From positions 1-17,868 of the forward strand of contig CAYJQF010000013.1 of NCBI GenBank assembly GCA_964372375.1: DNA of 17,868 bases, read 5' to 3'. Under the pieces are notes generated by a model. It saw only the letters and a list, made by a program, of their open reading frames with translations, did not search any database and was not told the origin of the DNA. This document shows, in pieces, positions 1 to 7,303 of the stretch. How positions within the stretch are numbered: position 1 is the first letter of the stretch; each line of letters starts with the position of its first letter. Made by a program: the position numbers and the translations under genes. The stretch is from SICV01 sp964372375. Its GTDB lineage: Archaea > Nanobdellota > Nanobdellia > Pacearchaeales > GW2011-AR1.

Positions 1-206
1 GGACCAAGAACTGCTTTTTCTTCAATTGATTGCTCGGTCTTTCTTTTGTGTCTGCTTCGATTTGATTTCGGAAGATAAATATCACGCTCTTCTAAGAGAG
101 AGCATACTCGCGAATAAGGTATGCCTGTCTTGCGAGCAAGCTGATTGCGATTTTTTGCTCCCGCTGCGATGGCTTTTTTCAATCGTGTAACTTCATTTGT
201 TGTCAT
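1..206 (-). CDS. Helix-turn-helix protein, 5' part only (runs off left edge)
   Basis: An open frame begins with ATG at 206 on the minus strand and is still open at base 1, so only about 68 N-terminal residues are visible. It starts MTTNEVTRLKKAIAAG and continues NRNQLARKTGIPYSRVCSLL, which has the spacing of a helix-turn-helix: a helix with QLARKTG, a turn at GIP, then a recognition helix YSRVCSLLEE. A basic linker rich in Lys, Arg and Ser follows. A TATA box (CCTTAAATAG, minus strand, 236-245) lies about 34 nt upstream, which supports the start. It may be a regulator or the DNA-binding part of a larger protein; the rest lies outside the window. Confidence 0.6.
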   Translation of the reverse strand, partial: MTTNEVTRLKKAIAAGAKNRNQLARKTGIPYSRVCSLLEERDIYLPKSNRSRHKRKTEQSIEEKAVLG

Positions 207-235
207 AATGCTTCTAGTAGTGTTTTGCGTACACT

Positions 236-245
236 CTATTTAAGG
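236..245 (-). promoter_or_regulatory. TATA box for the left-edge HTH gene
   Basis: CCTTAAATAG on the minus strand is centred about 34 nt before the ATG at 206, so the transcript would have a leader of only a few bases. The rest of 207-306 holds no gene that I can see. Confidence 0.5.
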
Positions 246-306
246 CTTTCTTTTAATGTAACTCTAAAGTTAAGACAGAATTATCCTTTCACTGCTTGGC
301 AATTTT

Positions 307-678
307 CTATTTCACAAATTCAACATTCTCTTTGTGCCTGAATTTCTCATCTCCAGTTAAAAACTTTACTTTGTGCCTTTTTGCCAGGCAATAGCCAATG
401 CAATCTACAAATGATAATCTCTCTTTTTGATACTTGCATTTCATCTTCACCGCTTCTATGAGAATAGTATTATCATAGTCTATTGTATTCTTAGATAGCT
501 CGTTAAAAGCCATCTGTATGTGTGATTCTTTATTCTCGCGTATTAGTACGAATGCAAATTCCATCAAATTTAGGCTATTAAGAACCATGCCTACTTCTTT
601 TCCATATCGTATATATCCTGGATTGCTTTTGAAGATTTCTACTAAGGCATATGTATCAAAATAGAAAGTTGTTACCAT
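307..678 (-). CDS. vapC: VapC-type PIN-domain ribonuclease toxin
   Basis: This 123-aa protein has the PIN-domain layout. A first strand ends in Asp (FYFDTYALVE, D8), E40 lies in the NLMEFAF segment, D92 in SFVDCIGYCLAKR, and D110 in FLTGDEKF. These four acidic residues are the expected metal-binding set of VapC endoribonucleases, which cut RNA such as tRNA or rRNA. The length fits the family. Its ATG overlaps the last seven bases of the AbrB-like gene upstream (672-887), the usual translational coupling of a vapBC operon. No catalytic residue is missing, so the toxin looks intact. The RNA target cannot be read from sequence. Confidence 0.88.
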   Translation of the reverse strand: MVTTFYFDTYALVEIFKSNPGYIRYGKEVGMVLNSLNLMEFAFVLIRENKESHIQMAFNELSKNTIDYDNTILIEAVKMKCKYQKERLSFVDCIGYCLAKRHKVKFLTGDEKFRHKENVEFVK

Positions 679-887
679 TCCTCTCCTTCGTCAATTTCGT
701 TCATAAGTTCATCAGTAGATTTTATTATATCTTTTCCTTTTCCCCACATAAAGCCCAAGTCAACCGTTTTTTCTACCCTTAATTTTATCATATCATCTTC
801 TCGTATTCTCTCTTTAGCAATTACTCCTGCAGGTATAATGACTCCTATCGAGCCCCCAATCCTCCTTGCTTTTACTAGTGTTTCCAT
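672..887 (-). CDS. vapB: AbrB/VapB-type antitoxin
   Basis: This 71-aa protein begins METLVKARRIGGSIGVIIPA, the swapped-hairpin AbrB DNA-binding signature (a basic strand, G-S, then a V-I-I-P motif). Next come a short helix (GVIAKERI) and a strand with IKLRVEK. The acidic C-terminal tail (STDELMNEIDEGEEW) is the part that normally wraps the VapC toxin. It is the first gene of a two-gene operon and overlaps the toxin start by 7 nt. It should neutralise VapC and repress its own promoter; the repeats just upstream (897-930) fit such an operator. Confidence 0.87.
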   Translation of the reverse strand: METLVKARRIGGSIGVIIPAGVIAKERIREDDMIKLRVEKTVDLGFMWGKGKDIIKSTDELMNEIDEGEEW

Positions 888-896
888 TGTATAAAA

Positions 897-930
897 GTTA
901 TATTTTATTAGTATAACTTAATAAGTATAA
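897..930 (-). promoter_or_regulatory. vapBC promoter/operator with repeated GTATAA elements
   Basis: Upstream of vapB an inverted pair GTTATA (897-902) / TATAAC (912-917) is followed by a second AGTATAA (924-930) in direct repeat with 910-916, spaced 14 nt apart. The cluster covers the position about 25 nt before the antitoxin ATG where the TATA box must lie. A VapB-VapC complex bound here would block the promoter. Autorepression is inferred from how the family behaves. Confidence 0.5.
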
Positions 931-954
931 TATTTAAATCTTTTGGTCTTTTGG

Positions 955-2373
955 TTATCCTTTCACGACTGCCAAGGGTTTTAACCGCGCTACCAGCTGC
1001 CCGATGCCGAGTTCATGGCTGACTCTCGCAACCTCATTTACGTCCTTGTATGCTTCGGGCGCTTCTTCAACCGCGCCTTTCTTTGAGTTTGCTTGCAACA
1101 TGACGTCCTGCTTGTCAAGTTCTTTTTGTATTCCTTCCATAGTCAGATGTTTGAGGGCATATGAACGAGAGAGAACACGACCAGCGCCATGCGCAGTACT
1201 TCCAAAACTCAATTCCTCTGCTTTCTTAGTTCCAACAAGAACGTATGAAAAGGTGCCCATACTGCCTGGAATGAAAATAGGACAACCTATTTTTCTATAG
1301 ATTTCAGGGATTTCTTTTCTGCCGGGACCGAATGAGCGCGTTGCACCTTTTCGATGCACGCAGACTTCCTGCTTTTTACTATTAACAAGATGTTCTTCCA
1401 TTTTTGCAATGTTATGAGCAATGTCATAGACTGTTTTGATGTCTGCCTTTGAAAAGAACTTTGCGAAGCTTTTTCTGATTTGATGGGTTATTACCTGCCT
1501 GTTTGCAAACGCAAAATTGGCTGCTGCTCGCATAGCAGCAAGATAGTCCTGGCCTTCCTTGGAGGTGATGGGAGCACAGGCAAGTTCCCTATCGGGCAGA
1601 TGTTTGAAGCCATACTTCTTTTCCATGATATGAATGTAGTCTGAAGCTACTTGATGGCCTAGTCCTCTGCTACCGCAGTGAATCATGATGACTATTTGGC
1701 CTTTGTGCAGATTGAATGCTTGTGCTATTGATTTATCAAAAATACTCTCCACTTCCTGTATCTCTAGGAAGTGATTGCCCGAGCCTAAACTGCCGAGCTG
1801 TGACCTGCCTCGTGCTTTTGCTTTCATGCTTACTTTACTCGCATCAGCGCCTTTGATAGAACCAGCATCTTCAATGCATTCTTGGTCTGCCTTGCTGGCA
1901 TAGTCTTTCTTGACTGCCCAGGAAACTCCTGCATTGAGTACTTCGTCTAATTCCTTATCAGTTAATTTAAATTCAGATTCCTTGCCCACTCCAGAAGGCA
2001 CATTCTTGAAGATTTCCTGCAAAACTTCTTTTCTTTTTTTCATGAATTCTGATTTTGCCAGATTTGTTGTTAAGAGGCGGACGCCGCAATTAATATCATA
2101 CCCTACTCCTCCAGGAGAGATAATGCCTGTTTCGAGGTCAAAGGCAGCTACGCCGCCAATGCAAAATCCATATCCTTGGTGGGCATCAGGCATAGCCATG
2201 CTTTTTCCTACTATTCCTTGCAGTTGGGCGACATTTTTTACCTGCTCTAAAGTTTTGCCATCTTTCTCGATGCTTTTTAGCAAGAGCGGGGAGGCAAAAA
2301 TAATGCCTGGAACCAGCATTTTTCCTTCTTTTTCCAATTCATAGATGTTTTCTGCGATTTTTTTCAGAGTCAT
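955..2373 (-). CDS. rtcB: tRNA-splicing ligase RtcB (3'-phosphate/5'-OH RNA ligase)
   Basis: RtcB joins tRNA exons after intron removal, using GTP and Mn2+ to link a 2',3'-cyclic phosphate end to a 5'-OH. The 472-aa protein has every hallmark: MPDAHQGYGFCIGG near residue 61, GGVGYDINCGVRLL with D93 and C96, GSGNHFLE with N200 and H201, IHCGSRGLGHQ with H232, DIAHNIAK with H320, and TAHGAGRVLSR with H395, the guanylylated histidine in studied archaeal homologues. The length matches intein-free archaeal RtcB. A minus-strand TATA box (CTATATAAAG, 2394-2403) is centred 25 nt before the ATG, so the mRNA is probably leaderless. Archease lies just upstream on the same strand, and an intron-containing tRNA-Tyr lies 4.7 kb away. 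Confidence 0.97.
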   Translation of the reverse strand: MTLKKIAENIYELEKEGKMLVPGIIFASPLLLKSIEKDGKTLEQVKNVAQLQGIVGKSMAMPDAHQGYGFCIGGVAAFDLETGIISPGGVGYDINCGVRLLTTNLAKSEFMKKRKEVLQEIFKNVPSGVGKESEFKLTDKELDEVLNAGVSWAVKKDYASKADQECIEDAGSIKGADASKVSMKAKARGRSQLGSLGSGNHFLEIQEVESIFDKSIAQAFNLHKGQIVIMIHCGSRGLGHQVASDYIHIMEKKYGFKHLPDRELACAPITSKEGQDYLAAMRAAANFAFANRQVITHQIRKSFAKFFSKADIKTVYDIAHNIAKMEEHLVNSKKQEVCVHRKGATRSFGPGRKEIPEIYRKIGCPIFIPGSMGTFSYVLVGTKKAEELSFGSTAHGAGRVLSRSYALKHLTMEGIQKELDKQDVMLQANSKKGAVEEAPEAYKDVNEVARVSHELGIGQLVARLKPLAVVKG

Positions 2374-2393
2374 CTTTTATGAAAGAACACAAG

Positions 2394-2403
2394 CTTTATA
2401 TAG
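2394..2403. promoter_or_regulatory. TATA box, possibly bidirectional (rtcB and the 2427 ORF)
   Basis: The sequence reads CTATATAAAG on the minus strand and CTTTATATAG on the plus strand. Its centre is 25 nt from the rtcB start (2373) and 28 nt from an in-frame ATG at 2427 on the plus strand. Both fit archaeal TATA-to-start spacing. Confidence 0.5.
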
Positions 2404-2426
2404 GCTTCTTGGGAGCAATGAGTCCT

Positions 2427-2615
2427 ATGACTACGCGAGATATCAATTACAGCGGAATAGAGAGGCCGCATGAACTGCCTGGTAGAACTGCTCTTAGCTT
2501 GAGCAATGAACCTACTGTGCATGTTGCACAGCATTCAGGATGGTATGAACGAATGATAGCAATTGAACCAGCATTTTCTCCTGATTATCATACGGGCGAT
2601 GCAAGCGGATGGTAA
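2427..2615 (+). CDS. Small hypothetical protein (62 aa)
   Basis: I do not recognise this protein. It fills the gap between the rtcB promoter and the convergent archease stop, 6 nt away. An upstream in-frame ATG at 2379 lies before the TATA box and one at 2418 lies about 20 nt after it; the ATG at 2427 best fits leaderless initiation. The product begins MTTRDINYSGIERPHELPG, has no membrane segment, and ends GDASGW. The terminal Gly-Trp is shared with another miniprotein in this window (8645-8776). The frame carries no obvious frameshift or rare-codon cluster, but with no family match it could be chance; coding status is uncertain. Confidence 0.42.
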   Translation: MTTRDINYSGIERPHELPGRTALSLSNEPTVHVAQHSGWYERMIAIEPAFSPDYHTGDASGW

Positions 2616-2621
2616 GAAAGC

Positions 2622-3029
2622 CTAGACGTCCAAGACGAAGACTGCCTGCCAGTGCTCCTTTATTTTATGGATGGACATGTCTGCATACGTGGCAGCTTTA
2701 ATGTGCTGGAGCTGATACTTTGTGGTATCATCGCCAAAGACTTCTGCCCGCAGATTATTGCCGCGCAAGAACACGGATGCTTTGGCGACGGCAAAATGCT
2801 CCGCATCGAGCAAATAGATAAGTTCGTCTACGAAGCTGTAGAGCAATGAAGCAGTGTCTTCTCCTTTTACCTCAATGATTTTTCCTTTTCTTGGTTTGAT
2901 AGGTGTTCCCGCACTGATGTAAGAAGAAACTGCCAAGGCTGCGTTTTCAAAGATGTCCTGTAAAGTTCTGCCTGAAACTTTAATTTTAATATCTGCCGTA
3001 TGCTCCAAGAATTCAAAGGGCTTCATCAT
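2622..3029 (-). CDS. Archease, RtcB-activating protein
   Basis: Archease speeds guanylylation and turnover of RtcB. The 135-aa protein opens with PFEFLEHTADIKIKVSG (HTAD at residues 10-13), the most conserved archease motif, which includes metal-binding residues. It also has LLYSFVDELIYLLDAE in the middle and a C-terminal strand with a terminal Asp-Val. The length is normal. It lies upstream of rtcB on the same strand but is separated by about 250 nt and has its own TATA box (CAATTATAAG on the minus strand, 3048-3057, about 24 nt before the start), so the two are neighbours more than a strict operon. The first two codons are both ATG; spacing favours the first. Confidence 0.95.
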   Translation of the reverse strand: MMKPFEFLEHTADIKIKVSGRTLQDIFENAALAVSSYISAGTPIKPRKGKIIEVKGEDTASLLYSFVDELIYLLDAEHFAVAKASVFLRGNNLRAEVFGDDTTKYQLQHIKAATYADMSIHKIKEHWQAVFVLDV

Positions 3030-3067
3030 TTCTAGAAGGTGCGTGGTCTTATAATTGTTTTGAAATA

Positions 3068-3075
3068 TTTATATA
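3068..3075 (+). promoter_or_regulatory. TATA box that decides the start of the protease gene
   Basis: TTTATATA is centred only 10 nt before the ATG at 3082 but 25.5 nt before the in-frame ATG at 3097. Other promoters in this window place the start 24-28 nt downstream, so 3097 is the likely transcript and protein start. The divergent archease TATA box lies just to the left (3048-3057). Confidence 0.6.
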
Positions 3076-3096
3076 GCAGGTATGCCTCGAAAAGAG

Positions 3097-4011
3097 ATGG
3101 GCCTCGTTGATATTATTTTGACTGGTATTTTATTGGTTGCTGTGGGGGGAACACTCTATTATGTGTACACGGAGATATATCAACCGCATTCGGCGTTTAC
3201 GCAGTTCGTCGCAAATACGACGCAAGGGCTTCCTGAAAAAAGCGTGCAATTCTATCCTCGTATGCGTTTTCCTGATAAGAAAATTGCGTACCGCATTGAG
3301 CCAAGTTGTACGTTAGACAAACAACGCAAGATAGCTGAGGCGTTTTCTGTTTTAAGTGAGAAGACGATCCTTGAGTTTGTAGAAACGGCACGAGAAGAAG
3401 GCATTGTTGTCTTGTGCTCGAACGTAGCGCTCACGCCTGAACAAGAAGGGCATTTCGTTGCGGGAGAAGGCGGCCCCACGTTAATTATCAACACCACTCG
3501 ATTCTATATTATTCTGGGAGCTCAAGTTGCCTTGTATCGGCCTGAAAAGTGTGATAGGCCGAACATCGCCTTGCATGAAATATTCCATGCCCTCGGCTTT
3601 GACCATAACACGAACAAGCAAAGCATTATGTATCCAGTTGCAGATTGCAGCCAGGAAATTGATCAGTATTTGATTAGTACGATTGATGAACTCTATCGAG
3701 TGCCGAGTGCTCCTGATCTTGCGATTGCCCAGGTAAGCGTCAACAAAACCGGACGATTGCTCGATTTTAACATTTCTATTGACAACTATGGCCTTACTGC
3801 GTCTGAAAATTCGACTCTAGAAGTCTATGCAAGTAATGAGCTAGTTGACTCATTTGTGCTGAATGAGTTAGGCTTGGGCAAGCGAAAACTCTTCTCAGTC
3901 AGCAACCTGCGCGTTCCGGGAGATGCAACGCGGTTTACTTTTAAAGTAGTACAAACTGCCCCGGGAAGCGAGCTTTCCTTGGAAAATAATGAAGTAACTG
4001 CTCAACTGTAG
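3097..4011 (+). CDS. Membrane-anchored metzincin-type metalloprotease
   Basis: An N-terminal membrane segment (about residues 6-25, IILTGILLVAVGGTLYYVYT) anchors a mostly extracellular protein. The middle carries HEIFHALGFDH (H160, E161, H164, H170), the HExxHxxGxxH zinc site of metzincins, followed by SIMYPV whose Met178 is the Met-turn, as in matrixin-type peptidases. Four cysteines (71, 107, 152, 184) could form two disulfides. After about residue 206 a beta-rich domain (PDLAIAQVSVNKTGRLLDFN...) resembles CARDB-type extracellular modules. The start at 3097 is chosen over the ATG at 3082 because of promoter spacing. The substrate is unknown; surface protein processing is a guess. The catalytic set looks complete. 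Confidence 0.85.
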   Translation: MGLVDIILTGILLVAVGGTLYYVYTEIYQPHSAFTQFVANTTQGLPEKSVQFYPRMRFPDKKIAYRIEPSCTLDKQRKIAEAFSVLSEKTILEFVETAREEGIVVLCSNVALTPEQEGHFVAGEGGPTLIINTTRFYIILGAQVALYRPEKCDRPNIALHEIFHALGFDHNTNKQSIMYPVADCSQEIDQYLISTIDELYRVPSAPDLAIAQVSVNKTGRLLDFNISIDNYGLTASENSTLEVYASNELVDSFVLNELGLGKRKLFSVSNLRVPGDATRFTFKVVQTAPGSELSLENNEVTAQL

Positions 4012-4104
4012 CTGAACTTGATTTGGCAAATACTATTGTTAGCATAACGCTGACAAGCACGTAACTACTTTTACTGTTTTGGTTTTCGTACTACTCGTAT
4101 TTCA

Positions 4105-4947
4105 TCACTTCTTTTTTACCACATTTACTTCAAGTATATTTAGAGGTATCTCTTTTATTTTAACGTCTTTAACACTGCCATCAGTGTTCCTCGTTATTGT
4201 TGAGCCTATGTTAAAGTTGTCATTAAATTTATTGTTGCCTTTGTATAAATTCCAATGATGCTTAAATGTTTCTCCTTTAGGTTCAACTCGTGTAAGAATG
4301 ACTGCATTTGGGTCAGCTTGTAGCACTTCATCTGCCTTGTTTAACTTATTGCTTCCTTGAATTTTTGTTACTTCAAGTCCATAATGTTCAAGCGCCGTTT
4401 TCATTTCTTTTGGCCAAGTTATTTGTCTTGCTTCTTCAGAGAAGAGCGAGAGTATATCTCGTAGGAATCCTCCTCCGTTGTTTCTGAATGCATTAAGCTC
4501 TTCTGATGAAGCATCAATATCGAACTTTTTAAGCGTTAACTTGAGGGTAAAGGGTCCGCATGCATATGCTCCGTTAGCCATATCACACTGATATTTTTTT
4601 AGTTCTTCTTTTAATATGCCCTCTTTTTCCATTACTTTTTCTTGATACAATGTATCCACCGCAGCTTCATCATCCAAATCTATTTTCCGTTTATCAGCTT
4701 CCTTTACTACTTCTTTCACCAGTTCTTTATACTCTTTATAAGACTCCGTTCTTGTTTTTGTATCTTTTTCTGCTGGTATTGTTTCATCAGACATTTCCGA
4801 ATTGTTATTCAATTCATCTGTAATTTCCCCATAGGGGCCTTGAAAGCCTTGCTGTATACTGAAAAACGTAGATTTTCCGCTAGACGTTATGAGAAGCAAA
4901 ACGAGCACACCAAGAACAAGAGCAAGTATCACTTCTCGTTGGTTCAT
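4105..4947 (-). CDS. Membrane-anchored C39-like papain-fold peptidase candidate
   Basis: Residues 5-21 (EVILALVLGVLVLLLIT) form a single N-terminal membrane anchor. A charged Lys/Glu-rich stretch, probably coiled coil, spans about 50-120. The C-terminal half has the layout of C39-like papain-fold peptidases: NGAYACGPFTLKLTLKKFDI with C130-G-P, a helix-rich spacer, ALEHYGLEV, AVILTRVEP, then FKHHWNLYKG with His230/231 as candidate catalytic His and a later Asn/Asp. The Cys...His order and the CGP motif support the assignment, but identity is remote and the enzyme could be inactive. A minus-strand TATA box (4970-4979) is centred 27 nt before the ATG. It converges on the metalloprotease, so two anchored peptidase-like genes face each other. 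Confidence 0.6.
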   Translation of the reverse strand: MNQREVILALVLGVLVLLLITSSGKSTFFSIQQGFQGPYGEITDELNNNSEMSDETIPAEKDTKTRTESYKEYKELVKEVVKEADKRKIDLDDEAAVDTLYQEKVMEKEGILKEELKKYQCDMANGAYACGPFTLKLTLKKFDIDASSEELNAFRNNGGGFLRDILSLFSEEARQITWPKEMKTALEHYGLEVTKIQGSNKLNKADEVLQADPNAVILTRVEPKGETFKHHWNLYKGNNKFNDNFNIGSTITRNTDGSVKDVKIKEIPLNILEVNVVKKK

Positions 4948-4969
4948 AATCGTTCTTTAGCTTCTTCCC

Positions 4970-4979
4970 TTTTATATTT
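4970..4979 (-). promoter_or_regulatory. TATA box for the C39-like gene
   Basis: AAATATAAAA on the minus strand is centred 27 nt before the ATG at 4947, which indicates a leaderless or near-leaderless transcript. Confidence 0.5.
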
Positions 4980-5068
4980 TTGTATTCTCTTTCATCTCCT
5001 CCTCAAATACCAAAGACCCCTAAGGATAATCTTTAAATAGAACGTTCGGCTTCTGGAAGCGGAAAAAG

Positions 5069-5575
5069 ATGGCTGAAAAAGATATCCTCATTCGAGAAAA
5101 GGCCGAATATACGGGCGTTTTTGACTTTACTGCTTCCTATGAGTATGCATTCCAATGGCTTCGAGACGAGCAGTATAATGTCGTTGAAGAGAAGTATAAT
5201 GAAAAAGTAACGCCTGAGGGAAGAGAGATTACGATTGAGTGGAAAGCGTACAAGGAAATTACCGACTATTTCAAAAGCGAGATTAGCATTAGATTTGAGC
5301 TGAAACGAGTCGTTGATGTGGAAGTGGAAATAGAGGGTAAGAAGAAGAAAATGAATAAGGGCATGTATAGAACTGAACTAAAGGGTGTTTTAATCCGAGA
5401 CCCCAAGGCGCGCTGGGAGAGCACGGGCATGTACCAGTTCTTGCGGGAGATTTACAATAAGTATATTATTCCGGGAAGGGTTGATCAAATGGAAGATAAA
5501 GTGAAAGATGACGCGATTGCATTCAAAGAAGCAATGAAATCGTTCTTAGAATTCAGCGGCAGCCGCCAGTCGTGA
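5069..5575 (+). CDS. Conserved-looking hypothetical protein (168 aa)
   Basis: I do not recognise a named family. The protein is soluble, highly charged and mixed alpha/beta. It opens MAEKDILIREKAEYTGVFDF, then has strand-like segments (REITIEWKAYKEI, FKSEISIRFELKRVVDVEVEIEG), a GVLIRDPKARWES segment, and a C-terminal amphipathic helix (DAIAFKEAMKSFLEF). The alternating strand pattern suggests a beta-sheet domain, perhaps a ligand-binding or adaptor fold, but no catalytic motif is visible. A TATA box (CTTTAAATAG, 5031-5040) lies about 33 nt before the ATG, leaving a leader of roughly 7 nt. It is monocistronic: about 105 nt without a gene separate it from the next gene, which has its own promoter. 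Confidence 0.75.
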   Translation: MAEKDILIREKAEYTGVFDFTASYEYAFQWLRDEQYNVVEEKYNEKVTPEGREITIEWKAYKEITDYFKSEISIRFELKRVVDVEVEIEGKKKKMNKGMYRTELKGVLIRDPKARWESTGMYQFLREIYNKYIIPGRVDQMEDKVKDDAIAFKEAMKSFLEFSGSRQS

Positions 5576-5651
5576 TGCATTATGGCTGGTACGTCTGCTG
5601 ATTCTTTACGTTACACTGGACTAAAGAGCTAGCACTACAATCATACAAATA

Positions 5652-5659
5652 TTTATATA
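5652..5659 (+). promoter_or_regulatory. TATA box for the 5681 surface protein
   Basis: TTTATATA is centred 25.5 nt before the ATG at 5681, a leaderless arrangement. The stretch 5576-5651 holds nothing else that I can see. Confidence 0.55.
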
Positions 5660-5680
5660 ACTCTGCCTGCAATCATACGC

Positions 5681-7042
5681 ATGCAAAAGGGTGTTGTGCT
5701 TGCGCTGATTTTACTAGTGCTCTGTGCTAGCGGCGTTTCTGCGTTGAGTGTTGTTACGAGGGACCAGGGATCGGTGGTAATTGCAGAACTTGAGAACCCT
5801 GCGCTGTATTCTTTCAGTTTTACGAGCGACCGTAGTGATAGCATTGAATTATTTTCATTAGTGGGAGTTACCTTCAGTCCGCGCGGCACCTTTGATATTT
5901 CTGCTGGAACCAGCACCATTCAGGTACAGGCATTTCCGAACAAAGAATTGAGGAGCAGGCCTAGTTCTTATAATATTGAGTATCAGATTAAATATACAGG
6001 TGGCGTGTATAAGGACACGCTGCCGATTAAAATTGTTGCCCTACAGGATGCTGTGGAGTTGCACCCGCAGCCGTTACCTCTGGGAAGCGATACAGCCTTA
6101 ATTACTCTTACTAATGTACAAAATACGAATCTGCAGGATGTTGCTTTCACGTTCTCATCAGCATTCTTCACCAAGCAGGAAGTGCTCTCCCTGCAGCCGT
6201 ATGAAAGCAAGAATATTTCGATTACTCTCAACAAGGAGAAAGTAGCAAAGCTAACCGCCGGACCGTATGTCGTTACTGCAGAAGTCTCGCTGGGAAAAGC
6301 ATACACGCGGATAGAAGGTGTGCTCACCTATCTTGAAAAACAAGGCACTTCAATTAGCAGTGAAAGCTCTGGTTTCTTGATACGGAAAACAACGACAACT
6401 AAAATGAATAATGGCAATACTGTAGTTGATGATAGTGTTACCGTAAGGCGTGATATTGTATCTCGGCTGTTTACTTCCTTCTCTCTTGAGCCTGCACAAA
6501 CAAAACGTTCTGCCCTTTTTGTAACGTATACGTGGAATCGGCAGTTACAGCCGGGAGAGTCGTGGGCAGTAACGACCACCACGAACTATACGCTGCCATT
6601 TCTCTTTGTACTTCTGGTTATTGTCATTGTCTTCTTTGTCAAGCTTGCAGGCAGAAGCCATGTTGCCGTTGCGAAGAAAGTATCCTTTGTACGGACGAAA
6701 GGCGGGGAATTTGCACTCAAAGTGCAGTTAAGTGTGAAAGCACGGAATCATATTGACCGACTGCAATTAGTAGATAGATTGCCGGGCATGACGATGCTGT
6801 ATGAAAAGTACGGCACTAAACCTGATAGGGTTGATGCTCTGACGAGGAGACTCTTCTGGGACATACCAAGTTTGCAGGCAGGGGAAGAACGGGTATTCTC
6901 GTATATTGTCTATTCAAAAATCAATGTGGTGGGCACGTTTGAGCTCCCTGCTGCTACGATTGTGTATGAAAAAGAGGGCAAAACGCATGAAGCGTTATCC
7001 AACCGCGCGTTCTTTATGAATGAGGCTACCGCAGAAGAATAA
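5681..7042 (+). CDS. Secreted/membrane surface protein with signal peptide and one TM
   Basis: The 453-aa protein starts with a clear signal peptide (GVVLALILLVLCASGVSA, cleavage likely near residue 22). Residues 23-300 are beta-rich with repeated Ser/Thr strands of Ig-like character, including a segment like alpha-galactosidase-associated NEW3 modules (LITLTNVQNTNLQDVAFTF...). A strong membrane helix (about 303-322, LPFLFVLLVIVIVFFVKLAG) follows. The C-terminal part, about 130 residues, has RLQLVDRLPGMTMLYEKYG and ends with a strand-rich segment recalling DUF11-type conserved repeats, but on the far side of the membrane. Topology suggests an outer domain and an inner domain, so it may be an envelope organiser. 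No catalytic motif is seen. I do not recognise a specific family. Confidence 0.8.
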   Translation: MQKGVVLALILLVLCASGVSALSVVTRDQGSVVIAELENPALYSFSFTSDRSDSIELFSLVGVTFSPRGTFDISAGTSTIQVQAFPNKELRSRPSSYNIEYQIKYTGGVYKDTLPIKIVALQDAVELHPQPLPLGSDTALITLTNVQNTNLQDVAFTFSSAFFTKQEVLSLQPYESKNISITLNKEKVAKLTAGPYVVTAEVSLGKAYTRIEGVLTYLEKQGTSISSESSGFLIRKTTTTKMNNGNTVVDDSVTVRRDIVSRLFTSFSLEPAQTKRSALFVTYTWNRQLQPGESWAVTTTTNYTLPFLFVLLVIVIVFFVKLAGRSHVAVAKKVSFVRTKGGEFALKVQLSVKARNHIDRLQLVDRLPGMTMLYEKYGTKPDRVDALTRRLFWDIPSLQAGEERVFSYIVYSKINVVGTFELPAATIVYEKEGKTHEALSNRAFFMNEATAEE

Positions 7043-7070
7043 TCCCCTTTTCTAAAAGATGAGAGATAAC

Positions 7071-7080
7071 CTTTAAATAT
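7071..7080 (+). promoter_or_regulatory. TATA box for tRNA-Tyr
   Basis: CTTTAAATAT is centred 27 nt upstream of the first base of mature tRNA-Tyr (7103). Confidence 0.6.
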
Positions 7081-7102
7081 CATCCTCCTATTCTTACCTC
7101 GA

Positions 7103-7253
7103 CCCCTCATAGCTCAATGGTAGAGCACCTGGCTGTAGTCAATACGACTAGTGCGGATTGTCCTTGGAGGATATAAGATGAAGCACGATCAGATTTTGTT
7201 CGTTAGAACATGACAGAACCCGGGTTATCCCAGTCCGATTCTGGGTGGGGGGA
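7103..7253 (+). tRNA. tRNA-Tyr(GTA) with an 80-nt intron
   Basis: The acceptor stem CCCCTCA (7103-7109) pairs with TGGGGGG (7246-7252), discriminator A7253. C1-G72 is the archaeal and eukaryotic tyrosine identity pair. D-stem GCTC/GAGC is perfect. Anticodon stem CCTGG pairs with CCGGG (7220-7224), and the T-arm is CCCAG-TCCGATT-CTGGG. The anticodon GTA lies at 7135-7137. An intron (7139-7218) interrupts the loop after position 37. CTGT (7133-7136) pairs with ACAG (7213-7216) as the 4-bp central helix, flanked by 3-nt bulges AGT and AAC, with both cuts falling between the second and third bulge bases. That is the archaeal bulge-helix-bulge. No CCA is encoded. A T-run (7254-7258) follows at once. 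Confidence 0.95.
7139..7218 (+). other. Archaeal BHB intron in tRNA-Tyr
   Basis: This is the 80-nt intron removed by the splicing endonuclease. Inside it are two small hairpins, TCCT-TGG-AGGA near 7160 and TGTTC-GTTA-GAACA near 7197-7210. The inner helix next to the 5' bulge is short (only C-G and A-T pairs are obvious), so this is a somewhat relaxed BHB. No ORF fits inside. Confidence 0.85.
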
Positions 7254-7274
7254 TTTTTACTCTTCCTCCAAAGA

Positions 7275-7283
7275 TTTTTATAC
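7275..7283 (+). promoter_or_regulatory. T-rich TATA box of the tyrA-like gene
   Basis: TTTTTATAC is centred about 25 nt before the ATG at 7304 but only 13 nt before the ATG at 7292, so it favours the later start. It lies just 20 nt after the end of tRNA-Tyr and may also serve as a T-rich tRNA terminator. Confidence 0.5.
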
Positions 7284-7303
7284 TCCTCCTAATGTCTGAA
7301 CGC

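Noticed and set aside
955..2373. Intein inside RtcB
   Set aside because: Many archaeal RtcB genes carry one, but the 472-aa frame runs through all motifs without extra sequence.
4642..5040. Hydrophobic plus-strand frame (about 130 codons) opposite the C39-like gene
   Set aside because: It is antisense to a gene with clear domain motifs, has no TATA box at a suitable distance, and its Phe/Ile/Cys-rich content is what the complement of a Lys/Glu-rich gene gives.
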